A stretch of DNA of 64,000 nt from Puniceibacterium confluentis (GTDB taxonomy: Bacteria > Pseudomonadota > Alphaproteobacteria > Rhodobacterales > Rhodobacteraceae), in the NCBI RefSeq assembly GCF_007923445.1, contig NZ_VOJI01000006.1, forward strand, positions 124,001 to 188,000, in the 5' to 3' direction. Shown here piece after piece: positions 16,443 through 26,611 of this stretch. The translations under genes were made by a program, and so were the position numbers. Below the pieces are notes generated by a model that saw nothing but the letters and a program-made list of their open reading frames with translations, searched no databases and was not told the origin of the DNA. Position 1 is the stretch's first letter, and every line of letters begins with the position of its first letter.

Positions 16443-17478
16443 GGCGATTGCCAGCCCGACGCTGGTCCGCTCGCTCGGGCTGCCTGCGCTGGCACTTGTG
16501 GCGACCTTTGTCGTTGGAGGGCTGCTTGCCATGCTGGCGGGGGCCGATCCGCTGGCGACCTTCGGGCTGATCGTCAAGGGGGCGGCGGGCTCGAGGTTCG
16601 CGCTTCTGGAAACGCTCAACCGGGCGACACCGCTGATTTTTACCGGTCTGGCGGTGGCGGTCGCCTTCCGCGCCCGGCTTTGGAACATCGGCGCCGAGGC
16701 GCAGCTCTATGCCGGGGCGCTGATCACGGTGCTGATCGGCACCAGACTGGCGCTGCCGGGGCCGGTGCTGATCCCGCTGATGGGGCTCGGGGCGCTGCTG
16801 GCCGGAGGGGTGGTTCTGCTGGGGCCGGTGCTGTTGAAAACCCGGCTGGGGGTGGACGAGGTGGTCACCACGCTGCTGTTCAATTTCATCATGCTGCTGC
16901 TGATCTCGCTGCTGCTCGAGGGGCCGATGAAGGATCCGCTGGGTATGGGCTGGCCGAAATCCGAGGCGATCCCCCGCGACGCCCGCCTGCCGCGGATTGT
17001 CGACGGGCTGCGGCTGCACTGGGGTTTCGGGCTGGCGCTGCTGTCGGCGGTGGCGATCTGGGTGATCCAGACCCGCACCACGCTGGGCTATGAAATCCGC
17101 GCGGTCGGACTGAATGCCGAGGCGGCACGGTTCGCCGGCGTGCCTGTGGGGGCGGTCATGGTCAAGACGGCGCTGCTGTCCGGTGGGCTGGCGGCGCTGG
17201 CGGGCTATTCCGAAGTGGCCGGGCTCAAGGGCAATCTGACGCTCGACCTGTCACCGGGCTTTGGCTACACCGGCATCGTCGTGGCGATGCTGGCGCTGCT
17301 GCACCCGCTGGGTGTCGTGGTCTCGGCGCTGTTTGTTGCCGGCATCTTTGTGGGCGCCGATGGCATGAGCCGTGCGGCCGAGGTGCCGACATATATTGCC
17401 GATATCCTGCTGGCTTGCGCCCTGCTGTTCATGGTGCTGGCGATCCTGCTGACCAAATTCAGGGTTCTGCGGGGATGA
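16432..17478 (+). CDS. ABC transporter permease (NupP/YufP type)
   Basis: A 348-residue permease of the branched-chain/ribose-type family used by BMP importers, with eight or more hydrophobic helices and the segment RARLWNIGAEAQLYAGA, the typical NIGAEGQ-like loop near residue 80. It begins inside the end of the ATPase gene and overlaps the next permease by four bases (ATGA), so translation is coupled. It forms half of the inner-membrane channel. Confidence 0.9.
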   Translation: MRLEAIASPTLVRSLGLPALALVATFVVGGLLAMLAGADPLATFGLIVKGAAGSRFALLETLNRATPLIFTGLAVAVAFRARLWNIGAEAQLYAGALITVLIGTRLALPGPVLIPLMGLGALLAGGVVLLGPVLLKTRLGVDEVVTTLLFNFIMLLLISLLLEGPMKDPLGMGWPKSEAIPRDARLPRIVDGLRLHWGFGLALLSAVAIWVIQTRTTLGYEIRAVGLNAEAARFAGVPVGAVMVKTALLSGGLAALAGYSEVAGLKGNLTLDLSPGFGYTGIVVAMLALLHPLGVVVSALFVAGIFVGADGMSRAAEVPTYIADILLACALLFMVLAILLTKFRVLRG

Positions 17479-18422
17479 GCGAGATTGTCGATATCCTGAT
17501 CTCGGCCAGTTTCTGGGCGGCTGTGCTGCGCATCGCCTCGCCGCTGATCTTTGCCACCATGGGCGAGTTGATCTGCGAACGCGCCGGGGTCCTCAACCTC
17601 GGGATCGAGGGGATCATGGTGATCGGCGCCTTTTCCGGGTGGATCGCGGTCTATTCCGGCCTGCCGCTCTGGGGCGGGGTGGCGGTGGCGATGCTGGCGG
17701 GCATGGGCTTTGGCGCGCTGCATGCGGTGCTGACGGTGCCCTTCGGGCTGTCGCAGCACGTGGTTGGCATCGGCATCACCCTGCTGGCCACCTCTTCGGC
17801 CTACTATGCCTATCGCCTGAGCCTGCCGCAGGTGACATCGCCGCCGCGCATCGAGCCGTTCCAGCCGGTGCAAATTCCCGGCCTGTCCGATCTGCCCTTT
17901 GTCGGCCCGGCGCTGTTTTCCCAGACCCCTCTGACATACTTTGCCTTTCTTACCGTGCTGGTGGTGGCGCTGGTCTTGTACCGCACGCCGCTGGGGCTGG
18001 CGCTGCGGGCGGTGGGGGAAAATCCGGGTGCGGTCGAGGCGCAGGGCCTGTCGGTCACCGCCCTGCGGATGGGGGCGGTCATTTTCGGGTCGGGGCTGAT
18101 GGCTGTGGGCGGGGCGTTCCTGACCATTTCGGCCTTTTCGTCGTTCTTCTTCGAGATGGTGAACGGGCGGGGATGGATCTGTATCGCGCTGGTGGTGTTC
18201 GGTGCCTGGTCGCCGTCGCGCGCGCTGCTTGGCGCCCTGCTGTTTGCCGCCTTCGACGCGCTGCAGATCCGACTACAGCAGACAGGCTTTGGCACCCTGG
18301 TGCCCTATCAGGTGTTCCTGATGATCCCCTATGTCTTGTCGATACTGGCGCTGATCCTGATGTCGCGCCGTGCCAATGTGCCGGCCGCCCTGATGGTGCC
18401 CTACAACCGCGGAGAGCGCTGA
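17475..18422 (+). CDS. ABC transporter permease (NupQ/YufQ type)
   Basis: A 315-residue permease, the second channel subunit. The family loop ERAGVLNLGIEGIM appears near residue 40 and the LRAVGENPGAVEAQGLSV segment near residue 180, which is diagnostic for this class. Its stop overlaps the start of the deaminase gene by one base (TGATG). The start ATG at 17475 lies in the stop of the previous permease; the same frame is open a little further upstream without a better start. Confidence 0.9.
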   Translation: MSEIVDILISASFWAAVLRIASPLIFATMGELICERAGVLNLGIEGIMVIGAFSGWIAVYSGLPLWGGVAVAMLAGMGFGALHAVLTVPFGLSQHVVGIGITLLATSSAYYAYRLSLPQVTSPPRIEPFQPVQIPGLSDLPFVGPALFSQTPLTYFAFLTVLVVALVLYRTPLGLALRAVGENPGAVEAQGLSVTALRMGAVIFGSGLMAVGGAFLTISAFSSFFFEMVNGRGWICIALVVFGAWSPSRALLGALLFAAFDALQIRLQQTGFGTLVPYQVFLMIPYVLSILALILMSRRANVPAALMVPYNRGER

Positions 18423-19696
18423 TGGCCGATTTCGATCTACTGGTGAAAGACGGCACGCTGCCCGACGGATCCCACGCCGACATCGGCATCCGCGGCGACC
18501 GGATTGCCGCGATCGGGGCGTTGGCCGGGGCGCAGGCGGGCGAGGTGATCGACGCCGGAGGCGATCTGGTCGCGCCGCCCTTTGTCGATCCGCATTTCCA
18601 TCTCGACGCGACACTCAGTTATGGCACGCCGCGGATCAACGCCTCCGGCACCCTGCTCGAGGGGATATCGCTGTGGGGCGAGTTGCGCGACACCGCAACC
18701 GTGGACCAGATGATCAACCGCGCGCTGACCTATTGCGACTGGGCGGTGTCGCTGGGGCTGCTGGCGATCCGCAGCCATGTCGACACCACGCCGGACCATC
18801 TGAACACCGTCACCGCGATGCTCGAGGTGCAGCGCCTCGTGAAACCCTATCTCGATCTGCAACTGGTGGCCTTTCCGCAGGACGGGCTGTACCGCAGCCC
18901 GACCGGGCGGGCGAACCTGTTGCGGGCGCTGGACATGGGGGTGAATGTCGTTGGCGGCATCCCGCATTTCGAGCGCACGATGGAGGAGGGCCGCACCTCG
19001 GTCCGCGATCTGTGCGAAATTGCCGCCGAGCGTGGCCTGCCGGTCGATCTGCATTGTGACGAAACCGACGATCCGCAAAGCCGTCATATCGAGACGCTGG
19101 CGTATCATGCGCAGCGCCTGGGTCTGCAGGGCCGTGTGGCAGGCTCGCATCTTACCTCGATGCATTCGATGGACACCTACTATGTCTCGAAACTTCTGCC
19201 GCTGATCGCCGAGGCGGGAGTCGCCGCCATCCCCAACCCGCTGATCAACATTGTGCTGCAGGGACGGCATGACAGCTATCCCAAGCGGCGCGGGCTGACC
19301 CGGGTAAAAGAGATGCAGGCCCTCGGCATCACCGTCGGCTGGGGCCAGGACTGTGTGCGGGATCCGTGGTATTCGCTGGGCACCGGCGACATGCTCGACG
19401 TCGCGTTCATGGGGCTGCACGTGGCGCAGATGACCTCGCCCGACGAGATGCGGCGCTGTTTCGACATGGTGACGACGCAGAACGCCGCGATCATGGGGTT
19501 GGAAGATTACGGCCTGCACGAGGGCGCGGTGGCCTCGCTGGTGGTTCTGGACGCGGGTGATCCGGTCGAGGCGGTGCGGCTGCGGCCCGACCGGCTGGCC
19601 GTGGTGTCCAAGGGCCGGGTCGTGTCACGCAAGACGCGCAACGATGCCCGGTTGCGGCTGGAGGGCCGCCCCGGGACCGTGCGGCGTCGGCACTGA
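18422..19696 (+). CDS. CodA-like amidohydrolase (cytosine deaminase family)
   Basis: A 424-residue metal-dependent amidohydrolase close to E. coli cytosine deaminase CodA. Visible equivalents of CodA active-site residues: HFH (H58 and H60), FPQDG with Q153, HCDE with H211 and E214, and D310 in the segment GQDCVRDPWY. CodA has GHDDVFDPWY there, so the residue after the metal-binding aspartate, known in CodA to affect substrate choice, is cysteine 311 rather than aspartate. It probably deaminates a base taken up by the BMP importer to which it is translationally coupled. Cytosine is the default substrate; isoguanine, creatinine or another heterocycle is possible. Confidence 0.86.
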   Translation: MADFDLLVKDGTLPDGSHADIGIRGDRIAAIGALAGAQAGEVIDAGGDLVAPPFVDPHFHLDATLSYGTPRINASGTLLEGISLWGELRDTATVDQMINRALTYCDWAVSLGLLAIRSHVDTTPDHLNTVTAMLEVQRLVKPYLDLQLVAFPQDGLYRSPTGRANLLRALDMGVNVVGGIPHFERTMEEGRTSVRDLCEIAAERGLPVDLHCDETDDPQSRHIETLAYHAQRLGLQGRVAGSHLTSMHSMDTYYVSKLLPLIAEAGVAAIPNPLINIVLQGRHDSYPKRRGLTRVKEMQALGITVGWGQDCVRDPWYSLGTGDMLDVAFMGLHVAQMTSPDEMRRCFDMVTTQNAAIMGLEDYGLHEGAVASLVVLDAGDPVEAVRLRPDRLAVVSKGRVVSRKTRNDARLRLEGRPGTVRRRH

Positions 19697-19784
19697 TCCG
19701 GGGCCGGAACCCGCGCTGACCGCATAGCCGGGGGGCGGCGCGCTGCCACGCCGCAGCTTGTCCCCGCGCCGACCCCTCGGGGCG

Positions 19785-22100
19785 TCACCGCCGCTTCATC
19801 GCGTCCAGCAGCGCCGACCCCAGTGCGCCCGTCGCGTCGCTTTTTGCGGGCGCGGCCGTGGTCACTTGCTTGGCTCTGCCCTGTGGTTTGCCGCCCTTCG
19901 GTCCCCGCTCGGCCCGGTCTTCACGGGCGGATGACCCGCCGTCCTTGCGCATGCTCAGACCGATCCGCTTGCGCGGAATGTCGACCTCGGTCACCCGGAC
20001 GCGGACCACATCGCCGGCCTTGACGACCTCATGCGGGTCCTTGACGAACTTGTCGGCAAGCTGGCTGACATGCACAAGCCCGTCCTGATGCACGCCGATG
20101 TCCACAAAGGCGCCAAAGGCGGCAACGTTGGTCACCGTGCCCTCGAGCACCATGCCGGATTTGAGATCCTTGATATCCTCGACCCCGTCGGCAAAGACCG
20201 CCGTCTTGAAACTCGGGCGCGGGTCGCGTCCCGGTTTTTCCAGTTCGGACAGGATGTCGCGCACCGTGGGCAGACCAAAATTGTCATCGACGAACTGATC
20301 GGCCCGCAGCTGGCGCAGCGGCGACGGATCCCCCATCAGCGCGCGCAGGTCGCGCCCGCAGGCCTGCACGATGCGGCGCGCGACGCCATAGGCCTCGGGG
20401 TGGACCGAAGAGGCGTCCAGTGGCTCGGCACCGTCGCGGATGCGCAGGAAACCGGCACATTGCTCAAAGGCCCGGGGGCCCAGCCGCGCGACCTTGAGCA
20501 ACTCCTTGCGTGACTTGAAGGCCCCCGCGCCGTCACGATGCGCGACGATGGCTTCCGCCAGTCCCGGCCCCAGCCCCGAGACATGCGCCAGCAGGGGCGC
20601 CGAGGCGGTGTTGAGATCGACGCCGACAGCGTTCACCGCATCCTCGACCACCGCCTCGAGTGACCGGTCCAGCCGCGATTGGTCGACGTCGTGCTGGTAC
20701 TGGCCAACACCGATGCTTTTGGGTTCGATCTTCACCAGCTCGGCCAGCGGATCCTGCAGGCGGCGGGCGATCGACACCGCGCCGCGCAGCGACACATCGA
20801 GGTCGGGAAATTCCCGTGCTGCCAGTTCCGAGGCGGAATAGACCGAGGCGCCGGCCTCCGAGACCACCACCTTGGTCGGCTTCTGCACATCCTTCGGCAA
20901 CAGCGACAGGGTATCCGCGACCAGCCGCTCGGTCTCGCGGCTGGCGGTGCCGTTGCCGATGGCGATCAGTTCGACCCCGTGCCGGGTGATCAGCCGCAGG
21001 ATCGCCGCTTCGGCACCGCGCAGGTCGTTCTTGGGCTGGAACGGGTACAGCGTTTCGGTCGCCAGAACCCGGCCGGTGGCATCCACCACCGCCGCCTTGA
21101 CCCCGGTGCGGATGCCGGGATCGAGGCCGAGCGTGGCGCGCGCTCCGGCAGGGGCGGCCAGCAGCAGATCCTTCAGATTGCGGGCGAACACCTCGATCGC
21201 CTCGTCATGCGCGCGGGCGCGCAGGTCGCCCAGCAGATCCAGCATCATCGTCGAGCTGAGCTTCACCCGCCAGGTCCAGCCCGCGATCTTGCGCAGCCAG
21301 GTGTCTCCGGGACCGACGCCAGGGATGCCGATGTACTTGCACACGATGCCTTCGGCGCGCGCGGCACCGGTTTCCGGTTCCGGAGCGATATCGACATAGA
21401 CCACGCCCTCTTTCGAGGCGCGCAGCATTGCCAGCGCCCGGTGCGACGGCACCTTGGACCAGAGTTCGGAATGGGCGAAATAGTCGGAAAACTTGGCGCC
21501 CTTTTCTTCCTGTCCCGCGATCACCCGGGCGGTCAAAAGCGCCTCGCGGTGCATGAAGCTGCGCAGATCACCCAGCAGCGCGGCATTCTCGCTCAGCCGT
21601 TCGGCGAGGATGTCGCGCGCGCCCTCCAGTGCCTCCTTGGTGCCGGGCACGGCCTCGCTGACATAGCGTTCGGCCAGTTTCTCCGGAACCGCGGCGCGGT
21701 CGGACAGGATCATCTCGAGCAGCGGTTCCAGTCCGTTTTCCCGCGCGATCATCGCCTTGGTGCGGCGCTTGGGCTTGAACGGCAGATAGATGTCTTCCAG
21801 CACGGCCTTGGTTTCGGCCTGCGCCAGCGCGCGGGCCAGAGCGTCGGTCATCTTGTCCTGCGTGCGGATCGAGTCGACGATCGCGGCGCGCCGGGATTCG
21901 AGTTCGCGCAGATAGGTCATGCGGTCGGCCAGTTTGCGCAACTGGGTGTCGTCCAGACCGCCGGTCGCTTCCTTGCGGTAGCGGGCGACAAACGGCACGG
22001 TCGCGCCGCCGTCGAGCAGGGCAATCGCCGAAGCCACCTGATCCGGCCGGGCCGCGATTTCGGTCGCGATGGTCTGTGCGATACGCTGAGCGGTGTCCAT
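19785..22100 (-). CDS. tex: Tex family RNA-binding transcription accessory protein
   Basis: A 771-residue cytoplasmic Tex protein. Order: N-terminal helical Tex region (VPFVARYRKEATGGLDD), YqgF-like RNase H fold (LGLDPGIRTGVKAAVVD), helix-hairpin-helix part (VDLNTASAPLLAHVSGLGPGLAEAIV) and a C-terminal S1 RNA-binding domain (VTNVAAFGAFVDIGVHQDGLVHVSQ), followed by a basic tail. The start at 22100 follows a strong AGGAGG site; the frame remains open far upstream over the cobQ gene but that is antisense shadow. Tex is thought to act on stalled transcription complexes and is nearly universal in this group. Confidence 0.95.
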   Translation of the reverse strand: MDTAQRIAQTIATEIAARPDQVASAIALLDGGATVPFVARYRKEATGGLDDTQLRKLADRMTYLRELESRRAAIVDSIRTQDKMTDALARALAQAETKAVLEDIYLPFKPKRRTKAMIARENGLEPLLEMILSDRAAVPEKLAERYVSEAVPGTKEALEGARDILAERLSENAALLGDLRSFMHREALLTARVIAGQEEKGAKFSDYFAHSELWSKVPSHRALAMLRASKEGVVYVDIAPEPETGAARAEGIVCKYIGIPGVGPGDTWLRKIAGWTWRVKLSSTMMLDLLGDLRARAHDEAIEVFARNLKDLLLAAPAGARATLGLDPGIRTGVKAAVVDATGRVLATETLYPFQPKNDLRGAEAAILRLITRHGVELIAIGNGTASRETERLVADTLSLLPKDVQKPTKVVVSEAGASVYSASELAAREFPDLDVSLRGAVSIARRLQDPLAELVKIEPKSIGVGQYQHDVDQSRLDRSLEAVVEDAVNAVGVDLNTASAPLLAHVSGLGPGLAEAIVAHRDGAGAFKSRKELLKVARLGPRAFEQCAGFLRIRDGAEPLDASSVHPEAYGVARRIVQACGRDLRALMGDPSPLRQLRADQFVDDNFGLPTVRDILSELEKPGRDPRPSFKTAVFADGVEDIKDLKSGMVLEGTVTNVAAFGAFVDIGVHQDGLVHVSQLADKFVKDPHEVVKAGDVVRVRVTEVDIPRKRIGLSMRKDGGSSAREDRAERGPKGGKPQGRAKQVTTAAPAKSDATGALGSALLDAMKRR

Positions 22101-22370
22101 GTGCGCCTCCTGTGAGATTCCGGGAGCCGAGACATACCGTTCCGTGCTGCGCGCGCCAAGGGGGTGTTTGTGCTGCCGCACGGCTGATTTGGGCGATCCG
22201 CCCGGTTGTGTCCGGCGCGCCAACAGGCCATCAGATCGGAAAGGGACGGGAATCAGGAAAGGTACTGACGTGCACACAGAGCCCCGGTCCAACACCTCTG
22301 TCCGCGATTCCGGCCGCCAAACGCGCCTGACCCGTGCCGGCGTCGGCTGTCTGCGCCGGGGGGGGCCGGC

Positions 22371-23843
22371 ATGACGGCGCGGGCGATCATGATCCAGGGC
22401 ACAGGGTCGAACGTCGGCAAATCCATGCTGGTGGCGGGGCTGTGCCGCGCGGGGCTCAGGCGGGGCCTGTCCGTGGCTCCGTTCAAACCCCAGAACATGT
22501 CCAACAACGCCGCCGTAACCGAGGACGGCGGCGAGATCGGGCGCGCTCAGGCGTTGCAGGCGCTGGCCTGCGGACGGGCGCCAAGCGTGCACATGAACCC
22601 GGTGTTGCTGAAGCCCGAAAGCGATACCGGAGCGCAGGTCGTGGTGCAGGGGCGGGCGGTCAGCCGCCTTGAGGCGCGCGACTTTGGCGGCGCGCGCGGG
22701 GCGTTGCTGGCGCCGGTGCTCGACAGCTTTGCCGTTCTGGCGCAGACCGCCGACCTGATCATTGTCGAGGGCGCGGGCAGTCCGGCAGAAACCAACCTGC
22801 GCCGGGGGGACATCGCCAACATGGGCTTTGCCCGCGCCGCCGGAGTGCCGGTGGTCCTGGCCGGAGACATCGACCGCGGCGGGGTGATCGCACAGATTGT
22901 CGGCACCCATGCGGTGCTTGACCCGCAGGACGGCGCCATGGTGGCGGGGTTTCTGGTCAACAAGTTCCGTGGGGAGGTGGCGCTGTTCGACGACGGCTAC
23001 AGCGATATCGCGGCGCGCACCGGCTGGCGGGGGTTCGGCGTGCTGCCGTGGTTTGACCGCGCGCATCTGCTGCCCGCCGAAGACGCGGTGGATCTCGGCC
23101 GCTCGACCGGCGACGGCGCGTTTCACATCGCCTGTCCGATGCTGTCGCGCATCGCCAACTTTGACGACCTCGATCCGCTGGCAGCGGAACCCGGCGTGCG
23201 CCTGTCGATGATCCCGCCGGGCCGGCCGCTGCCGGGGGATGCGGACCTCGTGATTCTGCCGGGTACGAAATCGACGCGCGGCGATCTGGCGTTTCTGCGC
23301 GCGCAGGGCTGGGACGTCGACCTGGCAGGCCATCTGCGGCGGGGCGGCAAGGTGCTGGGAATCTGCGGCGGCTATCAGATGCTGGGGACGCGGATCGACG
23401 ACCCCGAGGGGCTAGAGGGCGCACCGGGCGGCGAGGCGGGCCTCGGGCTGCTGGAGGTGCAGACGCTGATGGCGCGCGACAAGACCCTGACGCGTGTCAC
23501 CGCCCGGCATCTGGCCACCGATACCGCGCTTTCCGGTTATGAAATCCACATCGGTCGCACGGCGGGGCCGGACACCGCGCGCGCCTTTGCACAGGTCGGC
23601 ACCGCGTTCGACGGGGCGCAGTCGCGGGACGGGCAGGTTGCGGGCACTTATCTGCACGGGTTGTTTGCCGACGACCGCTTTCGCGCCGCCTGGCTGGCGC
23701 AGATGGGATCCGCCGCCGCGCCGCAGGCCTACGGGCAGAGCGTCGAGGACACTCTGGACGCCCTGGCGGCACATATGGAGCGGCATCTGGATGTCTCGGC
23801 CCTTCTGGACGCCGCGCGCCCGGTCGGGCCCAACAAATCTTGA
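22371..23843 (+). CDS. cobQ: Cobyric acid synthase CobQ
   Basis: A 490-residue glutamine-dependent amidotransferase. The N-terminal ATP-binding half begins [20 protein letters not shown] and the C-terminal half is a class I glutaminase with the nucleophile Cys in [10 protein letters not shown]. It amidates four side chains of adenosylcobyrinic acid a,c-diamide to give cobyric acid. The 270-base region before it was searched for a cobalamin riboswitch and none was recognised. The next gene, cobU, starts 11 bases later, so the two form an operon. Confidence 0.95.
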   Translation: MTARAIMIQGTGSNVGKSMLVAGLCRAGLRRGLSVAPFKPQNMSNNAAVTEDGGEIGRAQALQALACGRAPSVHMNPVLLKPESDTGAQVVVQGRAVSRLEARDFGGARGALLAPVLDSFAVLAQTADLIIVEGAGSPAETNLRRGDIANMGFARAAGVPVVLAGDIDRGGVIAQIVGTHAVLDPQDGAMVAGFLVNKFRGEVALFDDGYSDIAARTGWRGFGVLPWFDRAHLLPAEDAVDLGRSTGDGAFHIACPMLSRIANFDDLDPLAAEPGVRLSMIPPGRPLPGDADLVILPGTKSTRGDLAFLRAQGWDVDLAGHLRRGGKVLGICGGYQMLGTRIDDPEGLEGAPGGEAGLGLLEVQTLMARDKTLTRVTARHLATDTALSGYEIHIGRTAGPDTARAFAQVGTAFDGAQSRDGQVAGTYLHGLFADDRFRAAWLAQMGSAAAPQAYGQSVEDTLDALAAHMERHLDVSALLDAARPVGPNKS

Positions 23844-23854
23844 CGGAGTACAAA

Positions 23855-24361
23855 ATGCCGCAAATCAGCCTGATCACCGGCGGTGCCCGATCCGGCAAGA
23901 GCCGCTTTGCCGAAGACCTAGTGCGATCCTGGGGCGGTCAGCCGGTCTATATCGCCACTGCCGAGGCGCTGGATGGCGAGATGACCCAGCGCATCGCCGC
24001 CCACCGCACCCAGCGCGGTCCCGGCTGGACCCTGATCGAGGAACCGTTGGATCTGTGCGCTGCCCTGGGGCGCAGCGACGGGCAGGGGCCGCGTCTGGTG
24101 GATTGCATGACGCTGTGGCTGTCAAACCTGATGCTGCAGGAACGCGATGTCACAGCGGCGCTGGAGCAACTGCTGGTTACCCTCGCGGCGCAGACCAGTC
24201 CTGTCGTTCTGGTCACCAACGAAGTCGGCTCCGGCATCGTGCCGGCCTCTGCCCTCGGGCGCGATTACCGCGACAGATGCGGCTGGATGAACCAGAAGTT
24301 GGGGGCGGTCGCGGACAGGATCGACCTGGTTGTCTGCGGCCATCCGCTGCGGGTGAAGTGA
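23855..24361 (+). CDS. cobU: Adenosylcobinamide kinase / guanylyltransferase CobU (CobP)
   Basis: A 168-residue enzyme with P-loop GGARSGKSRFAE at the N-terminus and the family segments YIATAEALDGEM and TNEVGSGIVP. It phosphorylates adenosylcobinamide and transfers GMP to it, the step before the lower ligand is added to cobalamin. ATG 23855 is preceded by GACGGAG; an in-frame TTG at 23840 is less likely. It directly follows cobQ. Confidence 0.93.
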   Translation: MPQISLITGGARSGKSRFAEDLVRSWGGQPVYIATAEALDGEMTQRIAAHRTQRGPGWTLIEEPLDLCAALGRSDGQGPRLVDCMTLWLSNLMLQERDVTAALEQLLVTLAAQTSPVVLVTNEVGSGIVPASALGRDYRDRCGWMNQKLGAVADRIDLVVCGHPLRVK

Positions 24362-24446
24362 CACCGGCAGCCGACACCCCCGGGGCGCAGCCGCCGCACC
24401 CCCGGGATGGGTAAACCCTTCTCAGGGCGGTATTTCATGCGCGGGC

Positions 24447-24469
24447 GCCGCACCGTACAGCGGTGCGGC
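24447..24469. repeat. Perfect hairpin between cobU and minE
   Basis: Nine-base perfect stem GCCGCACCG / CGGTGCGGC with loop TACAG in the convergent gap between cobU and minE. Its place fits a transcription end for either operon, but there is no U-run. Confidence 0.45.
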
Positions 24470-24479
24470 ACGCCGGGGG

Positions 24480-24737
24480 TCAGGCCCGTCCCGTACTGGG
24501 GAATTCGATGTTGATCTCGAGGCTCGACCATTCGTCGCCGCGGTCCATCTTGATCTCGACCGCGTCCTTGTCGATCTTCATGTGACGGCGGATCACCTCA
24601 AGGATGTCGCGTTGCAGCTCGGGCAGGCAGTCGGGCCCGGAGCCGGCGCTGCGTTCATGGGCCAGCAGGATCTGCAGGCGATCCTTGGCGGTCTGGGCCG
24701 ACCGGGTCTTGCGGGGGCGGAGCGAAAAACCGAACAT
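24480..24737 (-). CDS. minE: Cell division topological specificity factor MinE
   Basis: An 85-residue MinE, normal length, with the N-terminal membrane/MinD-binding segment ([14 protein letters not shown]) and the C-terminal beta/alpha topological domain ([19 protein letters not shown]). It stimulates MinD ATPase and drives the pole-to-pole oscillation that keeps the Z ring at mid-cell. It is last in minC-minD-minE, two bases after minD. Confidence 0.95.
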   Translation of the reverse strand: MFGFSLRPRKTRSAQTAKDRLQILLAHERSAGSGPDCLPELQRDILEVIRRHMKIDKDAVEIKMDRGDEWSSLEINIEFPSTGRA

Positions 24738-24739
24738 CG

Positions 24740-25591
24740 TTATGCCGTCCGCCCGAACAGACGCCCGAACAGGCCGGGGCGGCGGTCAAAGTCCAGCCGC
24801 ATCTCGATCTGCTCGCCGGTCAGCCGCGCCACCGCATCCATATAGGCCGCCGAGGCCGCCGAGGGGTCATCCATCGTCACCGGCACCCCTTCGTTCGAGG
24901 CCCGCAATACCGCGGTGCTTTCCGGCACGATGCCCAGCAGCGGCACCGCCAGGATTTCGAGCACGTCGTCCACCGTCATCATCTCGCCCCTGGCGATGCG
25001 CTGTGCATCATAGCGGGTCAGCAGCACCTGCGCCTTGATCGGCTCGGCCCCGGGGCGTTCCGCGCGCTGGGTCTTGCTGTTGAGCAGGCCCAGCACCCGG
25101 TCGCTGTCACGCACGGACGAGACTTCGGGGTTGGTCACCACAACCGCCTCGTCGGCAAAGTACATCGCCAGCTGGGCGCCACGCTCGATTCCGGCAGGGC
25201 TGTCGCAGATGATATAGTCAAACTCCTCGCGCAACTCGTTCAGCACCTTTTCGACGCCCTCTTTGGTCAGGGCGTCCTTGTCGCGGGTCTGCGAGGTCGG
25301 CAGGATCGACAGGTTCTCCAGCCGCTTGTCCTTGATCAGCGCCTGCTTGAGCCGCGCGTCCCCCTGGATCACGTTGATGAAGTCGAACACCACGCGGCGC
25401 TCGCAACCCATGATCATGTCGAGGTTGCGCAGACCGACGTCAAAGTCGATCACGACCGTCTTGTGTCCGCGCTGCGCCAGCCCGGCGCTGATAGCGGCGG
25501 CCGAAGTGGTTTTGCCCACGCCGCCCTTGCCCGAGGTGATCACGATGATCTTGCTCGTGTCCGAGTCGTCCTGTTTCAATTGCGATGTCAT
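24740..25591 (-). CDS. minD: Septum site-determining ATPase MinD
   Basis: A 283-residue deviant Walker A ATPase ([15 protein letters not shown] near residue 22) with the [20 protein letters not shown] motif of MinD and a C-terminal amphipathic membrane-targeting helix ([11 protein letters not shown]). It carries MinC to the membrane. The ATG at 25591 overlaps the minC stop by four bases; an earlier in-frame start would add six residues. Confidence 0.96.
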   Translation of the reverse strand: MTSQLKQDDSDTSKIIVITSGKGGVGKTTSAAAISAGLAQRGHKTVVIDFDVGLRNLDMIMGCERRVVFDFINVIQGDARLKQALIKDKRLENLSILPTSQTRDKDALTKEGVEKVLNELREEFDYIICDSPAGIERGAQLAMYFADEAVVVTNPEVSSVRDSDRVLGLLNSKTQRAERPGAEPIKAQVLLTRYDAQRIARGEMMTVDDVLEILAVPLLGIVPESTAVLRASNEGVPVTMDDPSAASAAYMDAVARLTGEQIEMRLDFDRRPGLFGRLFGRTA

Positions 25592-26334
25592 CCGAGTGTC
25601 TCCACACAAAGCCGTTCATCCTGGAGGAAAACCTGCACACTGCGCTTGCGGACCTCGTGCTCCAGGTTCTCACTGGTCCGGTATAGGCCCGCCACGGCCA
25701 GCAGTTCGGCGTCAAGATTCTGGCAGAAGATCCGCGCGTTCCGATCGCCATGCGCCCCGGCCATCGCCCGGCCGCGCAGGGTGCCGTAGACGTGGATATT
25801 GCCGCGCGCGATGAGCTCGGCACCCGATGCGACGGGGGCGATCACCACCAGGTCGCCATGATCGGCGACAACTGTCTGCCCCGACCGCACCGGCGTGGTC
25901 ACCACCCGCGTTGCCGTCGATATCCCGCGTCCCGAGGACCGGCGGCGTTCGGGGCGGTCGTCCCGCAGCGGGGTGTCGCGCCCCGGCGGCACCGCGATCA
26001 GCCCGGCTTCGGTTGCGGCCGCCAGTTGGTCGGGGCTGGCATTCTGGACGCCGAAGGCGGCAAATTTGCGCTGTTTCAGGGCGGCGACCAACTGTTTCAG
26101 CGCGTCGGCGCCGATCGCTCCGTCAGCTTCTTCGAGATCCAGCACCAGCGGCGCATCGACGAGAAAATGCGGTCGCTGGCGCAGCAGATCGTCCAGCGCG
26201 GCGTAGAACGCCGCGTCCTGCGGGCCGCTTTCCACCTTGAGCGCGACGGCGGTGAGAAACCGCCCGCGAATCTGAATAGGCCTGACGAGGGTGCGCGACT
26301 CTGCGCGCCCCTCCGGGGTGACATCCTGTGGCAC
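25588..26334 (-). CDS. minC: Septum site-determining protein MinC
   Basis: A 248-residue division inhibitor. The N-terminal FtsZ-binding domain ends near residue 105, followed by a basic linker (RPERRRSSGR) and the C-terminal beta-helix with VRSGQTVVADHGDLVVIAPVASGAELIARGNIHVYGTLRGRA-type motifs (given here by its characteristic GNIHVYGTLRGRAMAG). It binds MinD and blocks FtsZ assembly away from mid-cell. First gene of the min operon. Confidence 0.95.
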   Translation of the reverse strand: MPQDVTPEGRAESRTLVRPIQIRGRFLTAVALKVESGPQDAAFYAALDDLLRQRPHFLVDAPLVLDLEEADGAIGADALKQLVAALKQRKFAAFGVQNASPDQLAAATEAGLIAVPPGRDTPLRDDRPERRRSSGRGISTATRVVTTPVRSGQTVVADHGDLVVIAPVASGAELIARGNIHVYGTLRGRAMAGAHGDRNARIFCQNLDAELLAVAGLYRTSENLEHEVRKRSVQVFLQDERLCVETLG

Positions 26335-26611
26335 GTTTACTGTTGCTCCTGCACGAGGCCTCGGGGCAGATTCGAGTCTGCCGCCGTTTTGCGGCTGTCT
26401 ATGCCGATGCGCCGCAACGGTCCACCACCTGTTTTCAATCGGCCACGCTTCGGCAGAACCATGCCGCCCGTCCCGGACGGAAAATGGTCGTTCCGTGATC
26501 GAACACGGCCCGCGCCGCCCCCTGCATGCCTAAATTGACAGCATGAAAGGCGTGCAGGTCGTTTTGTCGGGATCTTTCTGCAGGCGCAAAGGTTCCAATT
26601 GCAGAAAGGGG

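Noticed and set aside
22101-22370. Possible cobalamin riboswitch before cobQ
   Set aside because: No B12-box-like sequence or long structured leader could be recognised in the 270 bases; a covariance search would settle it.
22101-23333. A 411-codon upstream extension of the tex frame
   Set aside because: It is antisense to cobQ, has no Tex similarity, and a strong AGGAGG site marks the start at 22100.
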